Below are positions 14,748-23,783 of a DNA stretch of 64,000 nt, one piece after another (the first letter of the stretch is position 1; each line of letters opens with the position of its first letter). Source of the stretch: Pseudomonas sp. SL4(2022) (GTDB lineage: Bacteria > Pseudomonadota > Gammaproteobacteria > Pseudomonadales > Pseudomonadaceae); NCBI RefSeq assembly GCF_026625725.1, contig NZ_CP113060.1:1866001-1930000 (forward strand), written 5' to 3'. The notes beneath the pieces are model-generated. The model had not been told where the DNA came from, did not search any database, and was given only the letters and a program-made list of their open reading frames with translations. A program made the translations under genes and the position numbers.

Positions 14748-17700
14748 CAGAGCGTGGCCGGCAGTTTGAAGCTGCGCAACTGGTCTAGGTCAAACGGGTT
14801 CGGCGCGCGCTGGCTGTGCAACAGGTAGTTGGCGCGCAGGCCGCCGAGGTCGGCCTTGAGCATCAGCACATCGCGGCCGCTGTGGTAGTCCACGCTCATC
14901 AGGTCGAGCAGGCGGAACAGCGACCAGGGGCCGGTGTTCTTCTCGATACCCACCTTGCGTCCACCGAGCTCTTCGACCACCAGGCTGGTACGCCCTTCAT
15001 TGGCTTCGGCCGGCCAGCTGAAAGCGGTCTGCATGATGGGCCCGTGGCGGTATTCCATCTGCTGATTGCCAAAGCGGAAGTCGGCGCGGCCCAGGCTGGA
15101 ATCCAGCGAGTAGGGTTCGAGTTTGAACAGCACTTTCGGCTCGTTGGGGTTCTCGGCGAAGAAGCTGCGACGGATGGTTTGGGTGTGGCTCATCTGCAGC
15201 AGGAACTCGCGCGACAACGGCAGGCCACGGCCATCCACGCGGCGCAGTTGGTACTGGCCGGCGGTGCCGCTGACGAACGGCTTGAGGTAGTTGTCGAAGA
15301 AGCGCTCGGCAATCCCCTGAGCCTTGAAGAACTCGCGGAAATCGGCAATTGCCACGTCGCTTTCGCTGTGTGCGCTGAACGGATAACGCTGCTTCAACGA
15401 GCCGTCATACGCGGCGTACAGCTCGCTCTTATAGCGCTGGTTGAGGTAGTGGTAGGCGTCGTTGAGCACCAGCATCCAGCTGTCTTCGGCGAGCAGGCCG
15501 AGCCAGTTGCCGACCGGTTGTGGCAGGCGTGCGGCATTGCTGCGCACCTGGTTGATCGCATCACGCTGACCGCCCATACGCGCCTTGGCCAGCTCGAACG
15601 CCGCCTGCTCCGGCGCGCTGGCATGAGCCAGGCTGGCCAGTTGCAGTTGTAAGGCATCCAGCGCTTGCAGGGTCATCGCCAGTTCCGGGCCGGCACCGCC
15701 GTTGTCATCCAGCAAGCGGTGCAGCGGTTCGAAGCGGCGCTCCAGGGTTTTACGCGCGGTGTCCGGCAGGTTTTTCACCAGCGCCGCTTGCGCTTGTTCA
15801 GCGGCAGAACTGGCCAGCTTGGCGACTTTACCCAGCTTGCCTTTGCTACCTTCCAGCGCTTCGGCGGCGGCTCCGGCATCGTCGGCGGCTTCGGCCATGC
15901 CTTTGAAGCGGGTGTTGTCGCGCACCTCCACCAGCAGTTGCAGCAGCGGCGAGTTGGCGGCGGTCAGGCCGGCCAGTTGCAAGGCACCCTGGCCGGCGCT
16001 GCCGATCGGGTCCAGCGACAGCTGCGCAATGGCTTCGCCCCAGTAGTTGGCGTAATCGCGGAAGTACAGCTGCTCCATTTCCACCAGCAGACGGCTGAGG
16101 TCGGCCGCGCTCAGGTTGTCGCCTTCACCCAGAACCCAGTTGTCGCGCAGCAATTCACGCACCAGGTCAGCGCCCTTGGCGGTGAAGGTTTTCTGGTAGC
16201 CAACCTGGGTGTAGAAGCCCGGAATCACATAGTCACTGCCGGCAAACAGGCCGGCCTGTGGGCCGAGCTTCTGGCTCAGGCGGTAGTCCGGCAAGCTGCG
16301 CGCTTCATCGCGGAGCATGCGGTAGACCACATTGGCCAGCGACTCGCTGCGCAGGATCTGCCGCGCCTGGGCCACCAGCGGCTGGTTCAGCGAATAAGGT
16401 GCGAACGACTCGGACAGCAGGCGCTCGAAGTGCTCATTCAGGCCGCGCTGGCCGGCGCTGTTGCCGGCGTAACGCAGCGACCAGTCGGCCGCCAGCCACT
16501 CCTGCAGGAAGGCCTTGTCGCGACGCTCTTCCAGATTGAGCATCAGATAAGCACGCAGGCTGTTGAGCAGGCGTTCACGGTCACCTAGGTTGGCGCGGAC
16601 TTGTGCTTCCAGCTGACGACCGACGCGGCTCAGCAGCAGGTTTTCCAGCTCGGCGCGGTAGGCCTGCTGCAGTGTTGGATCGACTTTTTCGCCCTGGTAC
16701 AGACCGCCGCGTTGCAGGTAGGACACCTCATCCACCGGCGGGAACACCTGGGTGGCGGCGTAGCTGTGGTCCAGCGCCTTGAGGGTGCGCAGGGCGTCAT
16801 CCTGCACGCCGAGGTTGTTGTGTTGCTGGGTCAGCTGCTGAGCCAGATCACGCAGTTGCTCCAGGCGGCCATGGTTGCCGGAGAAGCTACCGGCCCAGAC
16901 CACACCAAACACACCGAGCACCACCAGGGCGGTGGCGTACATGGCGCGCTGGCCCCAGTCGATGCGGCGCACTTCTTTCTGGTCGAGGCCGGCCAGGTCG
17001 GCTTCGGGGAAGATCACCCGGCTGAGCAGGTGATTGATAAAGCGCGAGCGCCCGCTGCGGAATGTCGGCAGGGCGCTGCTGGCCAGGCCCAGGTTGCGGC
17101 CGATGCCGCTGGTGCTTGGGTCGAGCTGGTTGTTCAGCTCCGGTGCGCTGGTCAGGTAGAAGCCGCGCAACTGGCTGGCACGCTGGTAGCGGTTGCCGCT
17201 GAAGGCCAGCTCGCTGAACAGGCACAGGCGCTCGCCGAGCAGGCCCAACTGGTGCGGGAAATCGAGGATACGGCCCCTCCGCTGGGTATCGCGCTCCTGG
17301 TGCATGCGCAAGATCACTTGGCTGTTGAGGCGGCGCAGCAGTTCTTCGAACTCCTGACGAATCACCTGCACGTCAGTGGCGTTCTGCTCCTTGCGGAAGC
17401 TGGCGCCGAGCACCTGATCGCTTTCTTCGCGCGACAGCTGGTCGAAGAATTCATCGAAGCCCAATACCTTGTCGGCCTTGCTCAGCACCAGGTACACCGG
17501 CACATCGGCACCCAGACGCTGGTGAATATCCTGCAGACGCTGACGGGTCTGGCGGGCGAGGTTTTCCAGTTCGATTTCGCTGCCACCTTGCAGCTGCTCC
17601 ACCGGGATGGTCACCAGCACACCGTTCAGCGGGCGCGCACGGCGTTTGCGCAGCAGGCCCAGTAGGGTGTCCCAGGCGCGGCCGTCGATGGCCGGGTCGG

Positions 17701-18286
17701 GTTGGGTCAGGTAGCGCCCGGCTGTGTCGATCAGCACGGCGTGGTCGGCGAAGTACCAGTCGGCATAACGGGTGCCGGAAACGTCCTTGGTCAGACGTTG
17801 CTGGTCCGCGCGGTTGAGCGGGAAATCCAGGCCGGAAAAATCCAGCAGGCTGGTTTTGCCGCTGCTCTGTGGGCCGAGCAGCAGGTACCAGGGCAGCTCA
17901 TTGCGCCATTTTTCGCTGCGGCCGCGGTACAGGCTGGAGCGTTTGAGGGTGTGCAGGGCCAGCTTGAAACGATTGCGCAGCTCACTCTGCTCTTCGTCGA
18001 TCAAACCCTCGCGACGCAGACGCTCTTGGGCGTCGGCGTCATCTTCTTCGGCCTGCTTGCGGGCGGTGGCCTTCCAGCTGGCGAACACCATGGCCAGGCC
18101 CCAGATCAGGAACAGCAGGCTGATGCTCAGCAGACGGCTGGTGGCCGATTCCCAGAACTTGTAATCGTTGACCGCCAGCAGCGGGCCGACAAACCACACC
18201 AGCAGCGCCAGAACCAATACCAGACACAGGCTCCACACCCAGGTCTTGCGGAAAAATGCGGCTAATTTGCCGAAAAAAGGCTTCAT
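14747..18286 (-). CDS. tssM: T6SS membrane-complex protein TssM (IcmF)
   Basis: A 1179-residue inner-membrane protein that spans the periplasm and joins TssL to the lipoprotein TssJ. Two membrane segments lie at about residues 14-38 and 44-66, and a third near 450 (ALVVLGVFGVVWAG). The cytoplasmic domain between them holds an intact Walker A motif (LLLGPQSSGKTSLL, near residue 135) and the GTPase-like LVLSKADKV. The large C-terminal region is the periplasmic IcmF-related and TssJ-binding part. The start overlaps the tssL stop by 4 bases. Length is normal for H2-type TssM. Confidence 0.96.
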   Translation of the reverse strand: MKPFFGKLAAFFRKTWVWSLCLVLVLALLVWFVGPLLAVNDYKFWESATSRLLSISLLFLIWGLAMVFASWKATARKQAEEDDADAQERLRREGLIDEEQSELRNRFKLALHTLKRSSLYRGRSEKWRNELPWYLLLGPQSSGKTSLLDFSGLDFPLNRADQQRLTKDVSGTRYADWYFADHAVLIDTAGRYLTQPDPAIDGRAWDTLLGLLRKRRARPLNGVLVTIPVEQLQGGSEIELENLARQTRQRLQDIHQRLGADVPVYLVLSKADKVLGFDEFFDQLSREESDQVLGASFRKEQNATDVQVIRQEFEELLRRLNSQVILRMHQERDTQRRGRILDFPHQLGLLGERLCLFSELAFSGNRYQRASQLRGFYLTSAPELNNQLDPSTSGIGRNLGLASSALPTFRSGRSRFINHLLSRVIFPEADLAGLDQKEVRRIDWGQRAMYATALVVLGVFGVVWAGSFSGNHGRLEQLRDLAQQLTQQHNNLGVQDDALRTLKALDHSYAATQVFPPVDEVSYLQRGGLYQGEKVDPTLQQAYRAELENLLLSRVGRQLEAQVRANLGDRERLLNSLRAYLMLNLEERRDKAFLQEWLAADWSLRYAGNSAGQRGLNEHFERLLSESFAPYSLNQPLVAQARQILRSESLANVVYRMLRDEARSLPDYRLSQKLGPQAGLFAGSDYVIPGFYTQVGYQKTFTAKGADLVRELLRDNWVLGEGDNLSAADLSRLLVEMEQLYFRDYANYWGEAIAQLSLDPIGSAGQGALQLAGLTAANSPLLQLLVEVRDNTRFKGMAEAADDAGAAAEALEGSKGKLGKVAKLASSAAEQAQAALVKNLPDTARKTLERRFEPLHRLLDDNGGAGPELAMTLQALDALQLQLASLAHASAPEQAAFELAKARMGGQRDAINQVRSNAARLPQPVGNWLGLLAEDSWMLVLNDAYHYLNQRYKSELYAAYDGSLKQRYPFSAHSESDVAIADFREFFKAQGIAERFFDNYLKPFVSGTAGQYQLRRVDGRGLPLSREFLLQMSHTQTIRRSFFAENPNEPKVLFKLEPYSLDSSLGRADFRFGNQQMEYRHGPIMQTAFSWPAEANEGRTSLVVEELGGRKVGIEKNTGPWSLFRLLDLMSVDYHSGRDVLMLKADLGGLRANYLLHSQRAPNPFDLDQLRSFKLPATL

Positions 18287-19167
18287 TTCGTCTCATCCAT
18301 GAATGCACCCGAAGACGGGTCAAGTTGCGCGTACGGCTGCAGAATCGTTTCGCGTTGTTCACCCAAGACCCAGGCAAAACCGCTGTACATCACCACCAGG
18401 CAAACCACGGTGAACAGTGCCACCAGCCACCACGGCACGATGCGTACCAGCCGTCGGCGGGTGTCTTTCAGGCCCTGCCAGTGCGGCGACACTTCACGCG
18501 GCACGTCACCGCGTAGCTGGCGGATCTGCCGATAGAGGCTGTCACGCACCGCTTCCAGTTCGAGCATGCCGCGCGGCAGCACGCGGTACTTGCCTTCGAA
18601 ACCGAGCGACAGGCACAGGTACATCAGCTCAAGCATCGGCAGGTGCTTGACCGGGTTGCGCGACAGGCGCTCAAGCAGCTGGAAGAACTTCTCGCCGCCG
18701 AAGGTCTCGTTGTGGAACGAGGACAGCAGGCTCATCTGCGACCATTCGCTCTCGTTGCCCCAGGGCGTGGTCACCACGGCCTCATCGACCACGGTGCACA
18801 GCACGTAACGCGCGGCCATCACCTGGCTGCTTTCCGCGCCTTCATGCAGGGCGCGGTGTTCGAACAGCTTGATGGCGCTGGACAGACGCTGGTTCAGCGC
18901 GTGCATGTCTTCACTGTCGAAGCTGTGCTTGAGGCGCACCACTTCCGAGAGCAGGGTGGCGGCGGCGGCCACCAGCGGGTTGAGGCTGATATTGAAGCTC
19001 TCCGCCGGGCGCAGGCGTGCGGCGTAGATCATGCGCTCTTCCAGTTGCTCGAATTTTGGCGGCGCGGCGAAGTCGGTCAGCGGGCTGTGCGCCGGGGCAT
19101 CGCCCTTGCGGTTGAGGATGACGGTTTTGTCGTCCTGGCCGTATTCCATTTCCTTGGTCGTCATCAT
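18283..19167 (-). CDS. tssL: T6SS membrane-complex protein TssL (DotU)
   Basis: A 294-residue tail-anchored inner-membrane protein of the DotU/IcmH family. The cytoplasmic domain has the typical sequence RYVLCTVVDEAVVTTPWGN near residue 130 and MYLCLSLGFEGKYRV near 205. A single membrane helix (WWLVALFTVVCLVVMYSGFAW) is near the C-terminus, followed by a short periplasmic tail with no OmpA-like peptidoglycan-binding domain. It therefore probably relies on TssM or another protein for wall anchoring. It overlaps tssM and abuts tssK. Confidence 0.95.
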   Translation of the reverse strand: MMTTKEMEYGQDDKTVILNRKGDAPAHSPLTDFAAPPKFEQLEERMIYAARLRPAESFNISLNPLVAAAATLLSEVVRLKHSFDSEDMHALNQRLSSAIKLFEHRALHEGAESSQVMAARYVLCTVVDEAVVTTPWGNESEWSQMSLLSSFHNETFGGEKFFQLLERLSRNPVKHLPMLELMYLCLSLGFEGKYRVLPRGMLELEAVRDSLYRQIRQLRGDVPREVSPHWQGLKDTRRRLVRIVPWWLVALFTVVCLVVMYSGFAWVLGEQRETILQPYAQLDPSSGAFMDETK

Positions 19168-20498
19168 CAGTTCCTGATCGCCCAGAATTTCATCTCAAGT
19201 CCGGAGAACTCGCCGGACACGTGGAAAGCGAAGCCGCCTGAGCGTTCCAGCTGCGCCAGTTCTTCGGAGCCCAGTTCCAGGGCGAAATAGGTCTTGCCCG
19301 AGTGGAAGGGGATCTGCCGCGGTGCCACCGGCATGGGTTTGACCTTGATGCCGGGCAGGTGCAGGTTGACCAGTTGGCGAATCTGCTCCACCGGTCCGAC
19401 CTTGAGGTGAGCGGGCAGGCGCTGGCGCAGCTCTTCCGAGTCGCACTGGGCGCTGGCGGCGAGGACGAAGGTGGAGGTGGCGAGCAGCTTGTGATCGTGC
19501 AGCGGCGATACCTGAATGCCGTACTGACGTTGCTGCAGGAGCATCTCGATGGCGTGCTGTTCCAGCACCATCGACAGCACCTGGCGGATCGCATCCATCA
19601 GTTTGCGGAAGCTCACGCCCTGGTCGCTGTGCAGGTAGCGGCTGTCCAGACGCGGGCGTTTGATCTCGCTGGAGAAGGTCGCCAGCTCGCCGAGCAGGCC
19701 GAGCAATTCGCGGTAGATCTGCTCCGGATGCACCTGCTCGATGCCGAGGTAATGGCGCAGCACCGGCTCGAAGCGGTTGATCAGTTGCAGCATCATAAAG
19801 TCGCCGACTTCCGCGCCGCCGACCTTGCCGGTGGCGCGAATGCGTTCGGCCAGAATGTCGCCCCGGTGGGCGAGCATGCTGATCACTTCCTTGAGGCAGC
19901 TGAGCAGGTAGCCGGACGCCTGGAAGTTGACGTAGGTCGGAATAAATTCCGGGTCGATGCTGATCACCCCGTCCGGGGTGGTGTCGAGCACGTCGCACAG
20001 CTGCAGTTTGACGTAGGCCTGGTCGCTCTGTTGCTCGCCGAGCAGCAGGCGGAAGTTCGGCCGGCCACAGCTGACCTGGCTGGCGGCGCTGTCGCCGGCG
20101 TTGGAGTCGGTCACTTCCTCATCAAAGGCAACAAAACGCGCGAGCACGTCCTGCTGCTCCGGGCGGCGGCTCTCGATATGGTTGCCGGTGACCAGCGGCA
20201 GCGCCAGGTACACCGGGGTGTTGCCGGTGTTTGGCGGTACGTCGAGAGCCAGCGGCTCGCGCTCGGCACCGATGTCGAACAGGGTGCCATCGGGCAGGAT
20301 GCCGCTGGCCTTGCTCACCACCAGTTTGCCCATATTGAGAAACTGACGGTCGATCTCCAGCTCGAAAAACCCCCAGGCGTAGCTGTCGAGCTTCTGCGTG
20401 CGGGTTTTCAGCTGGTAGTCGTAGTAACGGTCGTTCTGCTGGAAGTGCTGCGGGCGCAGCAGCATGCCTTCCTGCCAGACCACTTTATGCATGGCCAT
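19167..20498 (-). CDS. tssK: T6SS baseplate protein TssK
   Basis: A 443-residue cytoplasmic protein that connects the TssFGE baseplate to the TssJLM membrane complex. The N-terminal sequence VVWQEGMLLRPQHFQQNDRY is the hallmark of the family. The rest follows the usual shell, shoulder and head organisation in length. Its stop shares a base with the tssL start and it lies 3 bases after tssJ. Translation may begin at M1 or M3 without changing the identification. Confidence 0.96.
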   Translation of the reverse strand: MAMHKVVWQEGMLLRPQHFQQNDRYYDYQLKTRTQKLDSYAWGFFELEIDRQFLNMGKLVVSKASGILPDGTLFDIGAEREPLALDVPPNTGNTPVYLALPLVTGNHIESRRPEQQDVLARFVAFDEEVTDSNAGDSAASQVSCGRPNFRLLLGEQQSDQAYVKLQLCDVLDTTPDGVISIDPEFIPTYVNFQASGYLLSCLKEVISMLAHRGDILAERIRATGKVGGAEVGDFMMLQLINRFEPVLRHYLGIEQVHPEQIYRELLGLLGELATFSSEIKRPRLDSRYLHSDQGVSFRKLMDAIRQVLSMVLEQHAIEMLLQQRQYGIQVSPLHDHKLLATSTFVLAASAQCDSEELRQRLPAHLKVGPVEQIRQLVNLHLPGIKVKPMPVAPRQIPFHSGKTYFALELGSEELAQLERSGGFAFHVSGEFSGLEMKFWAIRN

Positions 20499-20501
20499 GG
20501 C

Positions 20502-20984
20502 TTATTCCTCTTCCTTGCGGGTGTCGTCCTGGGTCTTGATGCCCAATGCATCGAGGGTCAGCACGCTGCTATTACGTTCCTTTTCCTGCAGTGGAATCAC
20601 CACGCGCCAGTTGCTTTCCGGCAGGTCGCGGTAGGCCGCCAGCACGCCGACATAGCGGCTGCCCGGTTGTACCGAGAGCTTCATTTCGCGTTGCTCGCCG
20701 GGGCGCAGCTCCAGCTCTTCGAGCACCACCATATCCGGTGACAGGGCTTCTTTCGGGCGCTGATAGAGCGAGAAGAAATCGGCCGTTTCAAAGGCTACCG
20801 GGTGCTTCAGCTCGATCAGACGCAGGACGATTGGCGAAGGACGGCCATTGAGGTCCGGGTTGAGCTCATCGCTGCCGTTGAGGGTCAGGTCGAGCTTGGT
20901 CATATCCGAATAGGGCGAGAGTGCGGCGCAACCGGTGAGGCTGAGCAGGGCGGCCAACAGGGCCAGGCAGGTGAAACGGTGCAT
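20502..20984 (-). CDS. tssJ: T6SS outer-membrane lipoprotein TssJ
   Basis: A 160-residue lipoprotein whose signal peptide ends at the lipobox LTGC (Cys near residue 19). It is the outer-membrane anchor of the TssJLM trans-envelope complex. The mature domain contains DLTLNGSDELNPDLNGRPSP and the following VVLEELELRPGEQREM, as in the TssJ/VasD family. The start is taken at the second Met (20984), because AAGGA lies 8 bases upstream; the ATG at 20993 would place that site too close. It overlaps or abuts the fha gene upstream. Confidence 0.94.
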   Translation of the reverse strand: MHRFTCLALLAALLSLTGCAALSPYSDMTKLDLTLNGSDELNPDLNGRPSPIVLRLIELKHPVAFETADFFSLYQRPKEALSPDMVVLEELELRPGEQREMKLSVQPGSRYVGVLAAYRDLPESNWRVVIPLQEKERNSSVLTLDALGIKTQDDTRKEEE

Positions 20985-20989
20985 GGAGA

Positions 20990-22186
20990 TCATCCTTGAA
21001 CATCGGTGTTGAGGGTGGCGATCAGGCGAACCTGTTCTTCGTAGGTGTGGGCGAAGTCGCGGGCGAACAGGCGGTCGCTCCAGTCGTCGTTCTGCTTCCA
21101 GGCACTGTGCAAGCGACGGTAGGCGCGCCAGCGGCTGCCAGCGGTGGCGATCAGCGGCTTGCGGCCTTCACGCTCGAAACGCAGGCTCAGCTGTTCCGGC
21201 GACAGTTGCTCGAACATGCCTTTGACGGCCGCGCGGCTGGCGGCGAGTAGCGCCACCTGGTGCGCTTGCAGGTCACGGAAGCTGCGGCTGATGGTCTGCT
21301 CGGCGCTCAGTTGCCCGGCCTTGCCGCCACGCAGCAGGGCGCTCAGCGCTTCGCTGCTGTCGGCGGTGTGCTTGAGCGGGTTATTGCCGGCGCTTTGCAC
21401 GGTGGTCAGGGCCAGACGCAGTTCGTTCTTCAGCTCGCTGCGGGTGCGCAGACTTTGCTGCAGGCTGCCGATGCTCTGCTTGAGCAGCTTGGCGCTGTGA
21501 ATGGCCAGGGCTTCGCGGGCATCGTCATCGAGGTCATCCAGCTTGACCCCGAGGGCCTCGGAGAATTTTTCCCAGAAGGTCGGCGGCAGACGCACCGGTT
21601 CCGGTGCACGCTTGGGCTGCGGTTCAGGCGTGGGCATGACCAACGCCGGCACCAGCAGGTTTTCTTCATCAATCTGCGCATAGTCGCGCTGCTGAGCCTG
21701 CACGTTATGCGGGCGCAGAATCGCCGTCAGGTCATCGACCTCGGCATACACGCGCTCCTGCTGGTCGATGGCGGTCAGCGGGTCGAGGTCGAGAAAGGCA
21801 TCGTCCGGGATGATGCTGCCGGCCGGCTGGGCACGGCCGATATCGCCGGCAAACATGGCCGGGTCCTGAATCAGCCGCGCGCGCAGCTCGAAATCGCCAA
21901 AGCAATACACGCTGCCATGCTCAATGCGCTGGGCCTCGCCCTTGCGCAGGCTGGCACCGCTGTCTTTCAACTGAATGCCATTGCTGCTGGTGTCGGTCAG
22001 GTAGAAGGCACCATTGCGATAGCTCACCTCGGCATGTCGACTGGACAGCACACGTTTGCGATCCGGAATCACCCAGTCGCATTCCTCCGCCCGACCAATA
22101 ATGCCGCCAGCCTGCTTGAAGGTTTTGGTGGTCAATAGACCTGGCACGAACTGCTGTGCACTGACCACATCGAAGACCAGTTCCAT
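20990..22186 (-). CDS. fha: T6SS FHA-domain protein (Fha/TagH)
   Basis: A 398-residue cytoplasmic scaffold. Residues ~25-100 form an FHA phosphothreonine-binding domain: GGIIGRAEECDWVIPD, then SSRHAEVSYRNG and the TSSNGIQL loop. Residues ~205-395 are the conserved C-terminal region of type VI FHA proteins (FWEKFSEALGVKLDDL onwards). FHA proteins in T6SS clusters read the phosphorylation state set by the associated kinase and phosphatase and help assemble the baseplate. It stands between a tiny lipoprotein gene and tssJ, as in H2-type clusters. Confidence 0.94.
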   Translation of the reverse strand: MELVFDVVSAQQFVPGLLTTKTFKQAGGIIGRAEECDWVIPDRKRVLSSRHAEVSYRNGAFYLTDTSSNGIQLKDSGASLRKGEAQRIEHGSVYCFGDFELRARLIQDPAMFAGDIGRAQPAGSIIPDDAFLDLDPLTAIDQQERVYAEVDDLTAILRPHNVQAQQRDYAQIDEENLLVPALVMPTPEPQPKRAPEPVRLPPTFWEKFSEALGVKLDDLDDDAREALAIHSAKLLKQSIGSLQQSLRTRSELKNELRLALTTVQSAGNNPLKHTADSSEALSALLRGGKAGQLSAEQTISRSFRDLQAHQVALLAASRAAVKGMFEQLSPEQLSLRFEREGRKPLIATAGSRWRAYRRLHSAWKQNDDWSDRLFARDFAHTYEEQVRLIATLNTDVQG

Positions 22187-22205
22187 GGTTGTTAGCTCCT
22201 TGCGG

Positions 22206-22340
22206 TCAGTTGCCGCGTTTCACTGCTTGCGGTTCGCCGAGTGGGCGGTATTCGTCATCGTTGAACTTGTAATTGCCGCTGCAGGCGGTGAGGCACAGGG
22301 CTAGGGCGAGCAGGGCGGTTGGGTAATAACGTTTCAGCAT
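22206..22340 (-). CDS. Small lipoprotein of the T6SS operon (orfX type)
   Basis: Only 44 residues: the signal peptide MLKRYYPTALLALALCLTAC with a lipobox ending at Cys20, then a short hydrophilic tail ending in VKRGN. The ATG at 22340 is preceded by an AAGAG-type ribosome-binding site. It occupies the position of the small orf between sfa and fha in P. aeruginosa H2-type clusters. Its role is not known; a small lipoprotein with a charged tail could assist TssJ or the cell-wall interface. Confidence 0.72.
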   Translation of the reverse strand: MLKRYYPTALLALALCLTACSGNYKFNDDEYRPLGEPQAVKRGN

Positions 22341-22384
22341 CAGTTGCTCTTCTCTTTTAAGTGCGAAAGGTGGGTAAGCAGATA

Positions 22385-23512
22385 TCAGGCATGGTCTTCG
22401 CCGGACCAATACCAAAGCGTCGCGCCCCAATTGGAGTCATCAATGGCAGGCATGATTTCGCCCTGCCGGAAATGACGACGAGAGTTGGGCTGGGCGGGAG
22501 TAAACCAGAAGCCTTCGTGCGAGCAGGGTTGCCCGGCGAGAATGCTCGATGGCATGTCTTTTCCGCTTTCTTGGTCGAAGCGGGCATACCAGCGGAGAGT
22601 ACTTTCCTGATCGAAGCAGTCGCCGTAGGGGGAATAGCTGTGCAACTGATCGGGGTTTGGAATGCGTACCGGCTTGACCACCTTATTGACTGCAACGTAG
22701 GCCACTGGGAGGCCATCTTCGGAGGCTCCCAGCTCTGGATACTGCCCGGCACGAATGATGAGACCGTTGTTGTAGGGCTGAATCTGGATATCGCCGCGGC
22801 CGCTTAATGCATGGTAGATGGCACTTTCGCCACCCAAGCGTTCGACGTAGGTATTACCTAGCACGGTGAACCAGTTAACACCTTTTATGTGTTTCTGAAG
22901 CCCTAACGTGTCGGCAAAAGGTGCGGAGTCGACCATCAGGCCGGAGTACTGCTGTGCCAGTTGATATTCTGTTGGCATATAACTGTCGTAATCATTGGGT
23001 AGGGAGCTAGAAAGACCACCATATCCATGCTCCGCGTTAACTTGACTACACAAATAGGTTATCCATTGCTGGTACCTATCAAAAAAATCTTCTTTATCAA
23101 GACAGAACCAAGGAAAGCTTACCTTTATATATGAAAGTATTTTATCGCCATGAACCTCAAATGAATTCATGGCAGATATGCAATAAGCTGGAGCGTCACT
23201 AACGCCATTGGAACTGCTCAAGCTCCAGTAATATTGCTCGTTCGGTTCAGTTGCGAGTATTTGCTCAATTGTTTTTTTGAAATTGGTATCAGTTAGTTTT
23301 TTGTCGCGTTTATAGACTTGCCATTTAAGATGAAATTTAAAATCTTCATAAAAGCGCTCGAAGCACTCCATCACCTTTTGCTTGCTTTCAGTTGTATATC
23401 CCTCCTTGAAGTAAAGAGTGATGATCAACCCAAGCTTGACCACCGATGTGCCGTCTGGAAGTTCAAATTCCAAGTTCGGAGCCTGCTCTTTTAATTTATC
23501 TAATGTACTCAT
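22385..23512 (-). CDS. DUF3396 (TsiV-type) T6SS immunity-like protein
   Basis: A 375-residue cytoplasmic protein without signal peptide. Features I recognise from the DUF3396/type VI immunity family are LIITLYFKEGYT near residue 28, the QQYSGLMVDSAPFADTLG segment near 188, and the C-terminal LIIRAGQYPELGASEDGLP with VAVNKVVKPVRIP. The family usually guards against nuclease effectors of the VRR-NUC type. No such toxin is encoded beside it: the only gene between it and vgrG encodes an 86-residue membrane protein. The first two thirds of the gene are AT-richer than the surrounding T6SS genes, suggesting transfer. It may be an orphan immunity gene left after loss of the toxin. Confidence 0.8.
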   Translation of the reverse strand: MSTLDKLKEQAPNLEFELPDGTSVVKLGLIITLYFKEGYTTESKQKVMECFERFYEDFKFHLKWQVYKRDKKLTDTNFKKTIEQILATEPNEQYYWSLSSSNGVSDAPAYCISAMNSFEVHGDKILSYIKVSFPWFCLDKEDFFDRYQQWITYLCSQVNAEHGYGGLSSSLPNDYDSYMPTEYQLAQQYSGLMVDSAPFADTLGLQKHIKGVNWFTVLGNTYVERLGGESAIYHALSGRGDIQIQPYNNGLIIRAGQYPELGASEDGLPVAYVAVNKVVKPVRIPNPDQLHSYSPYGDCFDQESTLRWYARFDQESGKDMPSSILAGQPCSHEGFWFTPAQPNSRRHFRQGEIMPAIDDSNWGATLWYWSGEDHA

Positions 23513-23522
23513 TGGATATCTC

Positions 23523-23783
23523 TCAACCTGCGGTCAGGGCGCCGGCAGCTGCGCCTGCCCCCAAAATACTGGCCAACCAGGCCCATGACAGTTGTGCCAG
23601 ACGAACCAAAACAAGAAGTCCAGAAATGATTGCCGCAGGAACACCTGCAGCGACTAAAGCTCCGGCAATCACAAAAGCCACTACCACTGTGCCAACGGCA
23701 ATGCCGACATTGATCAGTACTTGCATCCAGTCGATCTTGCCGAGCAACCTTGTGGGGTCTGCGGTTGTATAACAGCCATTCAT
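23523..23783 (-). CDS. Small two-helix membrane protein between vgrG and DUF3396 gene
   Basis: An 86-residue protein with a short polar head (MNGCYTTADPTRLLGKIDW) and two hydrophobic helices (about residues 20-48 and 53-84, the second rich in Ala and Gly). Its ATG overlaps the vgrG stop (ATGA), so translation is coupled to VgrG, and the DUF3396 gene begins 10 bases after its stop. Position is that of a T6SS effector, and the head-plus-helices arrangement resembles the translocation region that precedes larger toxin domains. It may be the remaining N-terminus of a truncated effector or, less likely, a small pore-forming effector in its own right. Confidence 0.6.
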   Translation of the reverse strand: MNGCYTTADPTRLLGKIDWMQVLINVGIAVGTVVVAFVIAGALVAAGVPAAIISGLLVLVRLAQLSWAWLASILGAGAAAGALTAG

